DNA from: Limonium bicolor
Taxonomy: Eukaryota; Streptophyta; Magnoliopsida; Caryophyllales; Plumbaginaceae
Direction of reading: 5' to 3'
DNA: 64,000 nt
Assembly (NCBI GenBank): GCA_023374045.1
Contig: CM041776.1
Span: 137,395,296 to 137,459,295, forward strand
Both the position numbers and the translations under genes were made by a program. This document shows positions 9,501-21,287 of this stretch, piece after piece; within the stretch, counting starts at the first letter, position 1, and each line of letters starts with the position of its first letter. The notes beneath the pieces were generated by a model. The model ran no database searches. It saw nothing but the letters and a program-made list of their open reading frames with translations, and was not told the DNA's origin.

Positions 9501-10374
9501 GAGCAGTAGGGTTCAAACGTGGGTTTTTCATTTTACAAAGGAAAAGTTAGAAAAAGAAGAACTTCGAATCCCTTTCTTACCTTAGAAAAACAAGAAGAAA
9601 ATTGAGCTCCAAATGGTCACCTTCAAGCTCGAAGGGAAGCTACAGCCATGGAGATGGAGTTGGAGATTTTCGATTTGTGAAGGGTGGGAAACGATCTCCA
9701 AAACAAGGGGAATTCAATGGTATAATTTTTGTAGTATTTGGAGGTGATTTAGACTTTCAAAATGGAAGAGAAATGAGGCTGCTGTGAGGGGTTTCTAAAT
9801 CGCCATTACAGAGAGGGAAGAAGAAGAAGGGAGTCTGGAGCAGAGAGGAGAACGTGGGGAAATGAGAGGGATGGAAGAGAGAGAAATTCTAAAAGTGTTT
9901 TACTTTATGATTTTGTCCTTTTGTGTATAAGAATGAATAAAGAAGAGTGGGGAGGCTGAACAAATCGTCCCACTCATACACACACAAAGTTTCAGATTTT
10001 TAATTACCAATGGAGAGGCTATTTTTCTCTTATTACAATTTACACCCCACAAGTTTCTGGTTTTTACACTATTCACTAACCGGAACCCGTTTTCCGGAAT
10101 TTTCTTGTTCAATTAATTTTAATGGCTCTAGACCTTCACTAATGTTTAATTATAAATATTTGATTGACTAAAATTATTACGGGTCTATTTAACCCGCTTA
10201 AAGTCACGTTTTCCAGTTTCCTCAAAAAACGCGCTTTAAGGTTCGTTTGTGTTTTTAATCCGTTTTATGGATCCATTTTCTTCGGGAATTTTTCCCACAT
10301 GTTTATTTAAGCATAATTAAGCTTATAAAATCCTCATTAGCCTAATTAATCTCAATTTTAATTTAGGGTATTTC
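6555..10374 (-). repeat. Element A 5' LTR, 3820 bp
   Basis: The boundaries are TGAAATACCC in sense at 10374 and ...GGGGAGTTACA at 6555, next to the primer site. The first half in sense (10374 to about 9600) aligns by eye with the LTR of element E: words such as GCGCGTTTTTTGAGG, CGTGACTTTAAGCGGGT and AAAATTATACCATTG recur in order. A four-unit hairpin array lies at 8220-8472. A pyrimidine-rich stretch in sense near 9800-9900 may be the 5' end of the transcript. The remainder is AT-rich non-coding sequence; the short frames in it have no recognisable domain. Confidence 0.88.
8220..8472 (-). repeat. Element A LTR hairpin array, four units with 71-72 bp period
   Basis: Units start at 8220, 8291, 8363 and 8435. 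Each is an inverted repeat of the type GGTCCGGGTTTG, about 12 bases containing a CCGG-like core, then CAAACCCGGACC, followed by about 35 bases of spacer. Unit 3 is degraded. Element E has an array with the same period and position but different arm sequence. Confidence 0.85.
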
Positions 10375-12445
10375 AACAATTCAAAAGCCAAAAAGAGTCG
10401 GTTCGAACTAAAATTTTAATATAAGGTTAAACAAGTCATGGGGAGTAAGGAAGTTAGGATTCCAACCTGTTTTGACTTCGGGATTGACTGATTTCTTCAC
10501 GTCGTGAGTCTTTCGAAGCTCGGAGTCGGTTCCGTTTCGGGTCGCCTAGCTTTTGACCTTGTGAATTGAAATTCGTTCTTCACTTTTGTGGTGTTGGTGG
10601 TGGTTTGATCATTTCACTATTCTTTATTTATTACAATGTATTATACAATTCATTAACATTGTAACAAGTCACATTTAAATTCAAAACCTTATAACTTAAT
10701 AGTTTATAAAAAAACTACATTAGTTGCCGAGAAGGCACATTTGCATAATCTAATTTCTTTAACTTCCCATACTTTTTATTTATTACAATATCACCACATA
10801 TTTAATATTATGTTATATATATATATATATATCATATATTATAACATTTTAACTTTGTAATAAATATAACCTATGATTTCATATATTCAAATTTCGAAAT
10901 AGACCCTAGGGTCTGTTCTAATTTTGTTTCCAGCACATTTACTTTCTATATTTACACTTTTACCACATATCTTATAATATGTTTCATATAGCATATATAT
11001 ATCATTTTAATATTTTAACATGTATAACCTATGGTTTTAGGTTGCATATTTACAAACAGACCCCTTGGTCTATTTTAATTAATTTCTCAGCCATTTTCTT
11101 TGCCTTATTTACAAATTGACCACAATTTATATTATATACTTTGTAATGTCATTATAACTATATATTATACACTTTTCTTATTTAAACCTCTTATACTATT
11201 CCAAGATTACCAAACTTTACTAAGATGATATAAACTCTTTTATTAGCTATTTTAACCCAAAAACTTTCAGTAATTTACATTCCTACGCCATAAGTTTTGT
11301 AAATTCCATATTTACTTATAATATTACTATAAGATCATAACTTAATTATTTGTGTCATTAATTTTGGTCAAGGCACCTAATATGGTCAATATTGACCTAT
11401 AGACTACCGGTTTGACCACAAGTTATATGAATTACAGTTTTGACCCCAAACTTTCCAGAAATTACATTTTACCCCTAAACTTTATAAAACTTTATAAAGT
11501 TCATTTAATAAGCTTTTAAAGCCTAGTTTTCGGCCATAATTTGTATTTTGCCTCCAAAATTTATTTTAATTACAAACCAAGCCCAGATTATTTACGGTAA
11601 TATTTATTATTACCTTAAACTTAGTTTAAACTTAATATAACATAAAATAAAATGGCCTAAAATACATGGCCATATTAAAAACATCAACTTACAATTCAAA
11701 TTCCACTTAAATGTCACAAATGACATAGTTTGGTCACGGCTTTAATTGTTTTTACCCAAATATTTTATAAAATTGCATTTAATGCACTTAAATTATTTTC
11801 TATGACATTATAAGTCATATATAAGCTAAATATGCTAGCCAAAATGTTAATTGAACTTTTAATATATAGTTAGGTCTTATAGAACCTTATACATCCACGA
11901 CTTTTATTCATTTGTAACAAAATGACATAAAACCTTATATAATGTAAGATTAGTATACTCACTTGATTTTTTAGCAATAAAATCAGCCAAAGCTCTCCAA
12001 CAGCTCACAGCCTAATTTATATACATGCTTAAGTTAGTTTTTGAACACTAAATCACATATAAACTTAGTTAATATATGATTGAGAAGGTAGATTAACTCA
12101 CTTTGATAGGTTTTATACTGGGCTTGGTTTCTACAATTTATGCTGAATTTTCCCAAGGTTTACACAACCACACACCAGCATTTTATGCAAGGGAAGACAC
12201 ATGTATTAGTCTTGTGACAATATTAACTAATTAAGGTATAATATAAGCTTAAAATGTCATAATTATTTCCTTGGTTTGTAGATCTGGTTTAGTGGTGTTA
12301 TCACCGGATTTTAAGAGTACAAAAGAAGTGTTAAAACAATACTTAAGCTGGAGAACACAGCCGCATGGACAATGGTAGAAAGGAGTTTGGTTTTACCTTG
12401 GAAAAATGGCTTTTAATGAAGCTTTTAGCACCAAATCAGCCAAGC
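10375..12445 (-). repeat. Element C 3' LTR, left fragment
   Basis: This AT-rich stretch lies between the end of A and the start of B and continues at 25210 on the other side of B. It aligns by eye in order with the LTR of element D: ACCTATGATTT-type words, 'GGTCTGTT'-type words, and the paired GGTCAATATTGACC stretch near 11390. I therefore call it the older host LTR, in minus orientation. A TA microsatellite is at 10813-10832. No gene is seen. Confidence 0.72.
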
Positions 12446-13176
12446 TGTAACACCCCCGAATAAACATCCAACAATACAAACGTCGTTCCTCGCCATATTA
12501 CAAGTCAACTATGCAGCGGAAATAAACTCCATCCGGGTGTCACAGACGCCAACCACCCACGTGGTTGACACGACCACTCTTCCAACACCAAGTTACGGTC
12601 TGTATGACTGGGAACAACCCTCTCTCAAAACTCATATACACTTTAAAATACAACTCCCAAATGCCGAGTGTCTACAACAAAATTAGTATATCATAATCTA
12701 AAAATTACATCTCGGGTTTAGTAACACCCATACACTGAACATACTACTATAACTCAAAAGTCATGCCCTGATGGACTACCCCCATGGTAGCCATCCCGCC
12801 TACGCTCCGTTATCGTCCGGCACAATACCTGGAAAATTGGGTTATAAAGGACTCAACAAACTACGCTGAGTATGAACGTGTGTAGCCCGTATGTTGCCGG
12901 GCCACACTACTACTTGGTCAAACATTATTAATTCAATTTACATGCTATAATAAAGCAGTAAAGCACACGACAACACATCATTATATCATACACACTTGAA
13001 GGTAGCATATCAAGATTAACAAGCAACCAAGCACAACTTGCAAGTAGCATAGCAACGTCAAACACGCCATCCAACACAATAAGCTGTTAATGTAGCAACA
13101 ACAATCAAGTAATTCATAGGACGTGTGCGTGGTACCTTGTGCCGATGATCCTCACTATGGGATCATTCTAGAGGTT

Positions 13177-13460
13177 ACGTATTGTTTTCTTGTTCTCATT
13201 ACACAAGTTTACCTTCCTTCTCTTGCACCGAGTCCAGGGTTATAGGTTAGACCCGAGACTTTATTATGTAGGTGCTATTCAGCTCTTGTTTTTAAGGAAT
13301 CACATTTATGAATTTTCTTATTTGCTTGGTCTCATTACACATGTTTTCCTTTATTCTCTGGCACCAAGTAAGGGGATATAGGTTAGATCCCGAGTCTTTA
13401 TTATGTAGGTGCTAATCATTCCTTGTTTCTTTAAGGATTATTTGTGAATTCTCTTATCAC
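13177..13460 (-). repeat. Element B LTR, diverged direct duplication of about 135 bp
   Basis: Two adjacent copies share the words TCTCATTACACA, ATAGGTTAGA, TTTATTATGTAGGTGCTA and GAATT(T/C)TCTTAT in the same order. The second LTR has the same pair at about 22025-22300, so the duplication predates this insertion. Confidence 0.7.
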
Positions 13461-13489
13461 CACAATTTGGAGAACATCTTCTCCATAGC

Positions 13490-13640
13490 ACCACTCCTCC
13501 ATTCCCGACGTCATATGTCGAGAAAGAGGGGTCATCTCTAGACCCCAGGGTGTGCTCGCTAATCCTCCAGTCCCGGCGTCATACGTCGAGACAGAGGGGT
13601 CATCTCTCGACCCCAGGAAGTGCTCCACAATAATAACAAT
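13490..13640 (-). repeat. Element B LTR, two-copy hairpin repeat of about 73 bp
   Basis: Each copy contains two short inverted repeats: CGAC/CGGC...GTCG around CATATG or CATACG, and GGGGTC...GACCCC around 7 bases. The second LTR repeats this at about 22340-22480. The arrangement recalls the hairpin arrays in elements A and E, though the sequence differs. Confidence 0.6.
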
Positions 13641-14424
13641 AGTCGGTCGAAGGATCTGATGTAGATACCAACTCCCGAGCGTCCAAACCACGCGGCCCGA
13701 GAATTCTTCTTCCCGGATTATCCATATGATCCATCAGCTAGTACTTACTTATTATTTATTTATTTATTTATTTATTTTTGTCAGCTCGACACCATTATGG
13801 GTGTAGATAGTAGTCCTCAATAGGGTATTCACTTATCATAAATATCTTGACACCATAGTGGGTGTCCTTAGGAGTGCTCTATAGTTAGAGAGGAGTTTTC
13901 TTATTGTGTACTTCTTTTGGTTTGTTTACATAGTTTGTCAAGCTTCATCTCAAAGCTCCATAAACGAGAAAGGGACTAAACTACTGTGTGCGCGCAGTAG
14001 TAATATGCAACAATGATATATCTCAAGCATATAAGCAATCATAACAAGCAATCCAATTCCATACTTTAATCTTATGGTCATTGTCAAACAAAGCACACAA
14101 CACAAACAAGCCGTGTAACACGGCAACATACGAACCACACATGTCCATACCTGGTTCAGAAGAAAAAGGGTTGTCTCACACACAGGGTCCCGGTCGGCGT
14201 TAGTTACAGCCCTTGGTCAGTTCGTCAAAGAACTTCTCCCCATCCTCACGTTTGGTTGTTGTTTGCAGAGCTCCAACCGCAACTACTCAGCAGGGCAGCA
14301 CGCTCACTATCTTCCGAGACTAGTTGGTCTTGTTTGCTGTTGCCGAGCTGGAACGAGAAGGGAGCTCAAGGTGTGGCGGTGTTGCTGTTGCTGCTTGCAC
14401 GTCCACCGTGATCGGGCTTGGAGG

Positions 14425-14440
14425 TGGTGTTATATACTGC
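14425..14440 (-). promoter_or_regulatory. Candidate TATA box of element B 3' LTR
   Basis: In sense the word GCAGTATATAACACC is at about midpoint of the LTR. The other LTR keeps it as TAGTATATAACAACC (23256-23262). If real, U3 is about 1.9 kb and the hairpin repeats at 13.5 kb lie in the transcribed leader. Only the motif and its position support this. Confidence 0.4.
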
Positions 14441-15736
14441 GACATGAAAGGAAGGGAAAAGTAGTTGGTTTTGTTTTTTAGTCCGGCAAGTGTGAAGACA
14501 AAAGGGAAGCTCAGGCGATGGTTTTGTTGTTGTTTACCGCACCAGAAAGAGGGGCGCAAGTGTACGTTCATCGTTGTCCGTTTTGGACTGCATATCATCG
14601 TCGGTTTACTCCTTTCCTCGCTCGCTACCGAGACAGGTGAGTCCAAGCTAGTTTGCTGTTGTCTTCTGTAGTTGCGGTGAATGAAGGAGAAACGACTGCA
14701 GTCGTGTGGTCTGAACGAGCGGAGGAAGGAAGCTGATATTATTGCTGGTTGCTGTGGGTTTACTGCAAGTGAAAAGAAGAGAACAGAAAATAAAAGATGG
14801 AGCTATCCCAGTTTCTGTTTGCTGCACTCTGTCAAATGTATATAGAGGGAAAGGTACCATTGTTAGCCGCAGCCCAGAGGAGAGAGCAGGGATTTGTGGG
14901 TTTTCAAGTTTTCATGCAGAGGGCGAACCTGTGTTTGTGCTATCGTTCTTGTTGTTCTCCGCCCAAGGAAATGGAAAGGAAGATAGCAGTGCGGGTATCA
15001 TGTAGATGTTTCAGTAGTTCATGGGAACGGGCTTGAGGAGGTTTGTGCCCGCATGTGGAAAGAAGAGAAAGGCTGCCTCGGTGTTTTTTTTTTGGTCTGG
15101 TGCTGGTTCGCCTTGCATAGAGGAGGGGAATGTGTGTTTCAGTTTTGATTGGGAATTGAAACAGAGGCGTTTGTGCCAAGATGAAAAGGAATGCAACTGT
15201 CGTTTGTTCAGTCGCGAGTCTGAGGATGGTGGGGGATTAAATACTAGCTAATGTGCTAAGCTCCACCCTTGTGCTTGCTGCTAGCTGCTGGTATGTGAAT
15301 ACAACAGAGATATTGTTGTCGGGGAATGCACATTTCCCTTCCCTTGAGCGCGCCAGTAATTGAAATAAGAAGAGCAACTTGTGTCTGGTGCTTAGTGTTG
15401 CAGAGGAGAAATCGAAGACGTGGAGTATGGTGCTCTGTTGCAGTCTTTGGAACTGATAATGGGTTTTAAGGTGCTAAATGGGAGTTTGTGAGTTTATTTT
15501 TTTTTTCCAATCGAATCTGTCTTGAAGGCCGGCTATTTGGGAAATGATTCGGACAGCATGAGAGCTAGAGGAGGAGGTGTTAGCACCCGTCACGAACAAG
15601 GGAACTAGACCATGGCTGTTACTGGTTGCTTGATATAAGTGCGAACAGGCTAGGTGAGGGGTCGTGCTACTGTACCGTTTTTATAAATCAATTGGGTTGC
15701 TTCATATGTTTAGAGGTGTAGGTAGTTACTGAATAC

Positions 15737-15840
15737 GAGCTCAGCTCACCCGGTTAAGACGTTCACTAGGTATACGAGAGGTACGGGGTTCGAACCTCAG
15801 CGGGAGCGTCTTTGCTTTTTTTTTCTTTTTTTTTTTTTTT
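15737..15840 (+). repeat. tRNA-like (SINE-head-like) block with oligo-T tail in element B 3' LTR
   Basis: The plus strand shows an A-box-like CAGCTCACCCGGTTAAGA, then 32 bases later a B-box-like GGTTCGAACC (15787-15796), then GCGGGAGCGTC and a run of about 30 Ts broken by one C. Box spacing and the T run fit an RNA polymerase III unit derived from a tRNA. It lies antisense to the LTR. AAGACG and CGTCTT at its ends can pair. The copy in the other LTR (24555-24657) has a one-base change in the B box. Confidence 0.4.
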
Positions 15841-16387
15841 GTATAAGTTATACATGCTTATTTATATATGTAAGACCTTATAATATACGTCGCGTAATTA
15901 ATTTTATACGCGATTACCTCATTTTGTGACGTTGTTAGTTATTTATACGTACATGTCTATATATACGCCCCCTTTTATTTTTGTCGCGTTTTAGTTATCT
16001 GTAACTATGCGACGTTATTATTTATTATCTACGACGTTGAAGAATTGTAACGTTGCGTATATGTATTCTCATAAACGTACATATATAAGTACGTGACCGT
16101 ATTAATACGTAATGTTGTCATGTTTCCGGACATGTATTACCAAATTTAATTGTTCGTACATTATTATATGTCCGAATTATACAACATGATATTCTCGGAT
16201 AATCTCCTCGCGTTTATGATTTTATTCATATGAGCTTATATTTGCGTATCACATACCGATATGTATACGCGGTGTAAGTACCCGTTTGGATCTATATTTT
16301 AAATACCATAAGGTTTTATTGCAATTGTTGCACATGATTTAATTTAAACTTCACTAATTTAAACTACTAATTATTTGGGGTATTTCA

Positions 16388-16421
16388 GCCTACCCCCTTA
16401 AAGGAACTTCGTCCCGAAGTT
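16388..16421 (-). promoter_or_regulatory. Element B 3' polypurine tract and preceding hairpin
   Basis: In sense CTTTAAGGGGGTAGGC runs into the LTR start TGAAATACC. Directly upstream in sense (16405-16421) arms AACTTCG and CGAAGTT pair around three bases. Confidence 0.85.
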
Positions 16422-16971
16422 GTTACTTCTTTAACTATGTTTTCCATTCTTGTTAATCCTAGGGATCAAGTCCCACATTTCATAATTCTCACTACCCGAG
16501 TGTGTTCATAAGCACTATGCCACAATAATGGCTTCTCACAAGTTTTCATAGTAGTCTAAGGTATTAGCAATGTACAATAACAATCTGAGGTGTAAGCCAC
16601 AGTACACACATTCATTCCTAACCGAGCGTACATACACACACATAACAATCTCATACACACAACCACGCGTGGCTGTAGGAACACACACAGTGCAAAGATT
16701 AAGTCCTGCATACGTTCTCTCTAACCAAGGGATCATGTCCCACAAGTTCCACAGTTCTATTTCATCATTTGTGCTTATAAGCACCACGCCACATCTGTGG
16801 CTCAATAATACTGCAATGTACCAATAATATTTATGTACTGCCCTCATAGCAACCAGATGAACAAGTCATTCATTTATGGCTACCATGCATTCAAATCAAT
16901 CCACACACAGTTCACACATAGCACCCAAATCAACACCCCAAACGTGTAACAATAAGTAAAAACGCAACGCG

Positions 16972-17009
16972 CCTACCCCCCTTAAAAATGGATTACGCCC
17001 ACGTAATCC
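16972..17009 (-). promoter_or_regulatory. Element B internal second polypurine tract with hairpin
   Basis: In sense the hairpin GGATTACG-TGGG-CGTAATCC (16990-17009) is followed by TTTTTAAGGGGGGTAGGC (16972-16986). It lies about 590 bases before the 3' tract. It matches element E nearly exactly even though the surrounding sequence differs. Confidence 0.75.
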
Positions 17010-17099
17010 CTTTTATATCATCCTTGAACCTTGGTTCTAGCTGTTTAGTTCTCGTGGAGTATTATAGTTTCTATGCAATGTAGCTCGTAGTATAATCTC

Positions 17100-17265
17100 A
17101 TCAAAAGCCTTGACCATGTTAATGGCTTGGTTTCTGTCTTCAAGAATTCTTATCGGTTTCCATACCGATCTAAAGCGGATTCGGATTTAGCCTCTCTGGG
17201 TCTACGATATTGGCCGATGTGTCACTTGTTATTCGACTTGAAGATGTGAAATATGGTCCACCAGC
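17100..17265 (-). pseudogene. Element B remnant of integrase C-terminus and chromodomain
   Basis: In sense one frame reads KPIRILEDRNQAINMVKA, which aligns with PLRILDTKTRDTRHKSVRMVK of element A. A little upstream a weak match to the HDVFHVSQLKK segment is visible at nucleotide level (17231-17260). Stops and frame changes interrupt it. It shows that this pol-less element derives from a chromovirus and keeps the extreme 3' end of pol. Confidence 0.6.
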
Positions 17266-20200
17266 TTCTGCTGTGCGACTCTGATTACTTTCAGGTTTAG
17301 TTTTCCCTCACTATACCTTTCAAGGTAGTGCATGACTTAATAGTATAGTAGTAAAAGTCTCTTGACCGACATGAGGTATTTTAATTTATACATAATCTCG
17401 GTGGATTGTAGCTTGTGTATCCATTTACTCTGGAGGTCGGAAGTTCATGTTTTTAGTGCGCTTTTAAGCATTTGAATTGTTCTTCCTCGCTGACCTTTTG
17501 GTTTTAATTCATGTATGTTCTGTAGTAACGATTTTAGTTCTTAGTGTTTGACGTGTCATTGTTACAACAACATGTTTGGTATGTATTACCGATTATGATT
17601 ATATGTATATTAGCTAGTTTACTTTCCTAGCATTGTTACCTATTTTCTCCCTTGATGTGTACATCCAAATTAGGCTTTTACTTTCTTTCCCAATTATGGT
17701 CTTGATACTGCTGGTTGACCTCCTTTAGTTTAAGTCTAAAGGTTGTCAAATCGTATATGTTTTAAGTCTCTATGATTGTAAATTGTTTGAAACTGATATT
17801 TATCCTTATCATTATCATTGTTCTTATGATTGTATCGAGTAGCAGCTTGTCGATTAGCTCTGCTTAGTCGTAAGGTCCAGTGTCTTGCATTTGGTTTCTG
17901 CAGTACACGTTTTCATGTATTATCTATTTGGTTATTAGTAACATTACACCATTCCTCCTACAATTCCAAATCTTAACATCTTTGTATGTGTTTGCTTTCT
18001 AGGTTTCGAACCATGTATCCATGTATTTTATGTGATTTTATTATCTAATAGCAACAACGCTTTCTTCGCACGTTACCAACCCAATTCATACAATTTGCAC
18101 CTATTTGTAGTTCGTGTGTCCACTTGTAGGAGGTTTCGGGAATCATCCAACATCGACGTGATCAGCGTAAATGTTGGACTACCCCTTCACCCCAATTTGT
18201 GCTCCGTGTCACTTGACCTGGCCAGGGTCGAGTTCAACTTTGCACGTCCGATTTACACGATCAAACAATTATTCACATTCGAATTCTTATCCCATTCTTT
18301 CTAGTCCTCTGGCAATCAATTCATTGACTAGTGTCACCATCTAAGCCTTTCGATTAATCGTTCAAATCCTCTAACTGTACAGACCTCTAGGTGTGTACGT
18401 ATGTATATTTGTTCTTCCATGTATATATATATACCCTAGTGTTATAGTCCTCTTGATTTATATTTATCCACATATGATTGTTCCCATAGGTTTATAATAC
18501 CCTATTACATATATTTATATCCTCCTGTTCTTCCAAGTTCTTCTTATATACTATATATATAAAATTCTCGTACCGTAAGTACATATACATGTTCCTTCAC
18601 GTATATTTGTAGCCTCATAAATTTTTGTGTTCGCCAATGGGATATACGATTGTATACTTCCATGTTTTTAACATTATTACTATTCCCTCGACGTTCATAA
18701 ATGGTCTTAGCGCATCCATTGATTTTGTTGACAATTTCCAACTTCCAATTCCCAATTATTCATGAATATTCGATTGAGTTTGGACTATTTCTTGTTGGAG
18801 TGCCTAGTTATTTCGGCTGGTTTTATCTTGTTTGACCGTTAGGTCCTCTTTGATCCGTCTTCATATTACCAATTTTAGTTCTTTGATTGGACTATCTATA
18901 AAGTCCAATTCTATGTATATATATATATATATTTGTCATTATAATCTTGTTAAATTTAATGTGTTGTTCGGATTTCTCTCTTAATATTTTTGGGTCATGT
19001 AACCCTTCTGTTACCTCTTCATTATTACTTCTTGTGTATATCACCAAACTAGTGGTAATTATACAGGGATTACCACCACTAAGATCCCAATATTATTTTC
19101 GGTCGTTAAGTTATAACATTAACTCAGGTCGGGTGTGTTTGACTTACTAGTCGTGACCTCCTTTAATTGAATTTCATTTATTCCTTGGGTTTTACTGATA
19201 TCAAGTCTTCTCTGATGTGTGTGTATATCCGTGTATGATCAGTTTGCTAAATCACGTTTTGAGTTCTCCGTGTTTATTTATTTACGTTTTACTCGGCGAA
19301 GTTTGCCTTTGATTAAAAGTCCATTAGCCTTACTTACCCAAGGTCGCCTTTTTAAACATCGACCATCTTCGTCGAGGTTATATTTACTAAGTTACCAATC
19401 TTATTAGATGCTCTTTCTTGGCCTATTTGTCATTATTATTGCTATCATAATCTCTTCAGAATTAATGGGGTCGTTCTCCACAATTTATTTTAAATATTTG
19501 TCATTCAAATGTAATGTGTTTGGAAAGATTATACCATAATAGCAGCTTCGTAGATTGTTGTTCAGACATTTACATAGGAGTAAAATTTATGGGGTGATGT
19601 TGGAGTGTACAAAGGTATAGCGCGTTGTAGTAGCTGGTACACTGATTAAAATGTATGAAGTAAATATCTTATAGTTGGATAATCTCTTCGAGAAGTTTAC
19701 AGCCGGTTGAGGTTTTGAGGTATCTCTGCTAAAATTTGGTATGGATTTTAAGAATTTTATGCATCTGATAATTGCCACTTAAGCATGTGTGTTTCCAAAA
19801 TTTAACTTCCTTTTTGTCACGGTCTTATGCATGTCTTGGATGCTCAATTAAAGCTCAGACAAATATGGATCCAAGCGTTCTTTGGTAGTCATGTCTTGTG
19901 GGTATACCGATTATTGGAACTAGAGTTTTCAATTTCGTGTTTTCACAGTATTAATTAGTGATGCTTCGTATCAGTTCTCTCATAGGCATAGTGAAATATA
20001 ACAAATGGTGTAAAGGGTTTATTTATTATAACCGGATTTTTCAGCCATCAGCGACATTGTTTGCTAGCATCCCAACAATTCCTCTTTTGGAATGTGTTCA
20101 TCCATGATTGAAACTTAACTTTTTGTTGTACAATTCTTCCCTTATTTGATCTTCGTGATCATGATACTCGTTATATTTGAGGGATCTGTTTATGACCCTT

Positions 20201-21254
20201 ATACCAGTGCGTTTTAAATTCCAGGAAATTGTGAATAATGTTTGAGGATAGCTGTTTAGATTTTGTACGTACTTCTAGACTTTGATTCGCACATTTATAT
20301 GGTGAAACTTGTTGCTCTTTTAAATGGTGTGCTGGTATATTATTGTATAGTAGAAGGATGATAAGCAACGTTTGTCCTTCATGGGACGTTTGCTAGGTTC
20401 CAAAGGTATTAAACAATTCGAATCAGAAGAGTGTGAAGGAGACGTTGATAAGCATGTATATTTGTCCCGTGTTCACCGGTGGTAGAAGCAGGAGAGAAAC
20501 CCAGTAATGGTCACCGGTTTCATTTGCTTGAGACGGAGGAATGTAGAAGAATAATTAAATGTAAGGAAGGAGAAAGGAGGCGGTGACGATGCATAATGAA
20601 AATAAGTGTATGAAGGAGCAGGGAATTTAGTGAATCCCGAAATATTAGATTTTAGTGTATAAAATTGTGTCATGCTTTATTCAGCGTTATAGATCATACC
20701 AACTTTATGGTGTAATTACGTCTCGAATTATATTCTCTTATTTCATTGTTTTACGAGAGGTTTTCTTAATTTACCCTCTCAAGTGTTCGAATTGCAGAAT
20801 TTATCTCAATCCCCATCTTGGCTTAATTAATTGCTTAATTGAGCTCGATTCATTTCATAAATTTTTAGGGTATTTCAGTCCTCTTTGCTTGTGGGGTAGG
20901 GTCCTATCGACTGCTAAGCATGTCGACCCAAGTTGTCACTAAAATTGGTCCCTCTACGGGTATTATCCTTTTGGCAACGCCTATTGTATCGTATATGCTT
21001 TTCTTCTCGGGTTGAGTAGATATAACATTAAGTAGATGCCAGATCGGGTTTCCCCAAGTAAGAGGAGGCTTTCTACCTCTCTGGCGTTCTTTCTCTTAGT
21101 TTTTAAGAAAATTAGGGACGTAGAGGTTGGGTGTAGGTATCTGTTAGGTATCCAGTAATTACTGGGAAGAGTCCTAACTAAACGCGCCTCACGTACTACC
21201 CCAACCCTTAACTCATTGTCAGAATTCCTAAACTCGGTATTTCCTGTTCCAGTC
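17266..21254 (-). other. Element B non-coding internal region
   Basis: About 4 kb with no gag, protease, RT or integrase. Many stops occur in all frames. Several 30-60 base stretches on the plus strand are rich in T and C. The sense start of the region (21042-21250) aligns with the start of element E's internal region: shared words AATACCGAGTTTAGGAAT, AACGCCAGAGAG and GATCTGGCA in the same order. A TA repeat is at 18916-18932. Confidence 0.7.
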
Positions 21255-21282
21255 ATCAGAGCGTAACTACGCTCTGATACCA
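21255..21282 (-). promoter_or_regulatory. Element B primer-binding site within a palindromic hairpin
   Basis: In sense TGGTATCAGAGC (21282-21271) follows the 5' LTR by 5 bases. The arms ATCAGAGCGTA and TACGCTCTGAT (21255-21278) enclose GT. Compared with element A, the tenth stem pair is T-A instead of C-G. Confidence 0.88.
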
Positions 21283-21287
21283 CTTTC

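Larger units (their letters stand above)
1..10374 (-). mobile_element. Element A: Tekay-like Ty3/gypsy chromovirus, autonomous type, 3' LTR cut by window edge
   Basis: The sense strand is minus. In sense order I see a 5' LTR (10374 to 6555), an initiator-Met primer site (6549 to 6538), gag with two zinc fingers, an AlkB-like gene, pol (protease, RT, RNase H, integrase, chromodomain), a polypurine tract and the first 74 bases of the 3' LTR. The terminal sequences TGAAATACCC and TTACA match across the elements in this window. The right flank ACAAT (10375-10379) should be one copy of the target duplication; the other copy lies outside the window. The insertion is in the 3' LTR of element C. Coding parts carry several stops and frameshifts, so this copy is probably not active. 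Assignment to Tekay/Del rests on the chromodomain, the primer type and the LTR length. Confidence 0.88.
12446..16387 (-). repeat. Element B 3' LTR, 3942 bp
   Basis: It starts TGTAACACCCCCGAATAA and ends GGGGTATTTCA. In plus order it holds a diverged two-copy repeat (about 13177-13460), a two-copy hairpin repeat (13490-13635), an ATTT microsatellite (about 13747-13780), a GC-richer block (14.2-15.6 kb) with a TATA-like site in sense at 14430-14436, a tRNA-like block with oligo-T tail (15737-15840), and an AT-rich tail. The open frames in the GC-richer block are short and overlap on both strands; I see no protein domain. Confidence 0.9.

Noticed and set aside
10813..10832. TA microsatellites (also 18916-18932, 38481-38498, 48503-48532, 63816-63836, 63890-63910) as replication or matrix signals
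   Set aside because: Common simple repeats in AT-rich LTRs; nothing beyond composition supports a function.
14263..15251. Several overlapping open frames of 60-108 codons on both strands in the GC-richer part of element B's LTR (repeated near 22.8-24.0 kb)
   Set aside because: Frames overlap on opposite strands, differ between the two LTR copies by frameshifts, and show no domain; they are chance frames in non-coding DNA.
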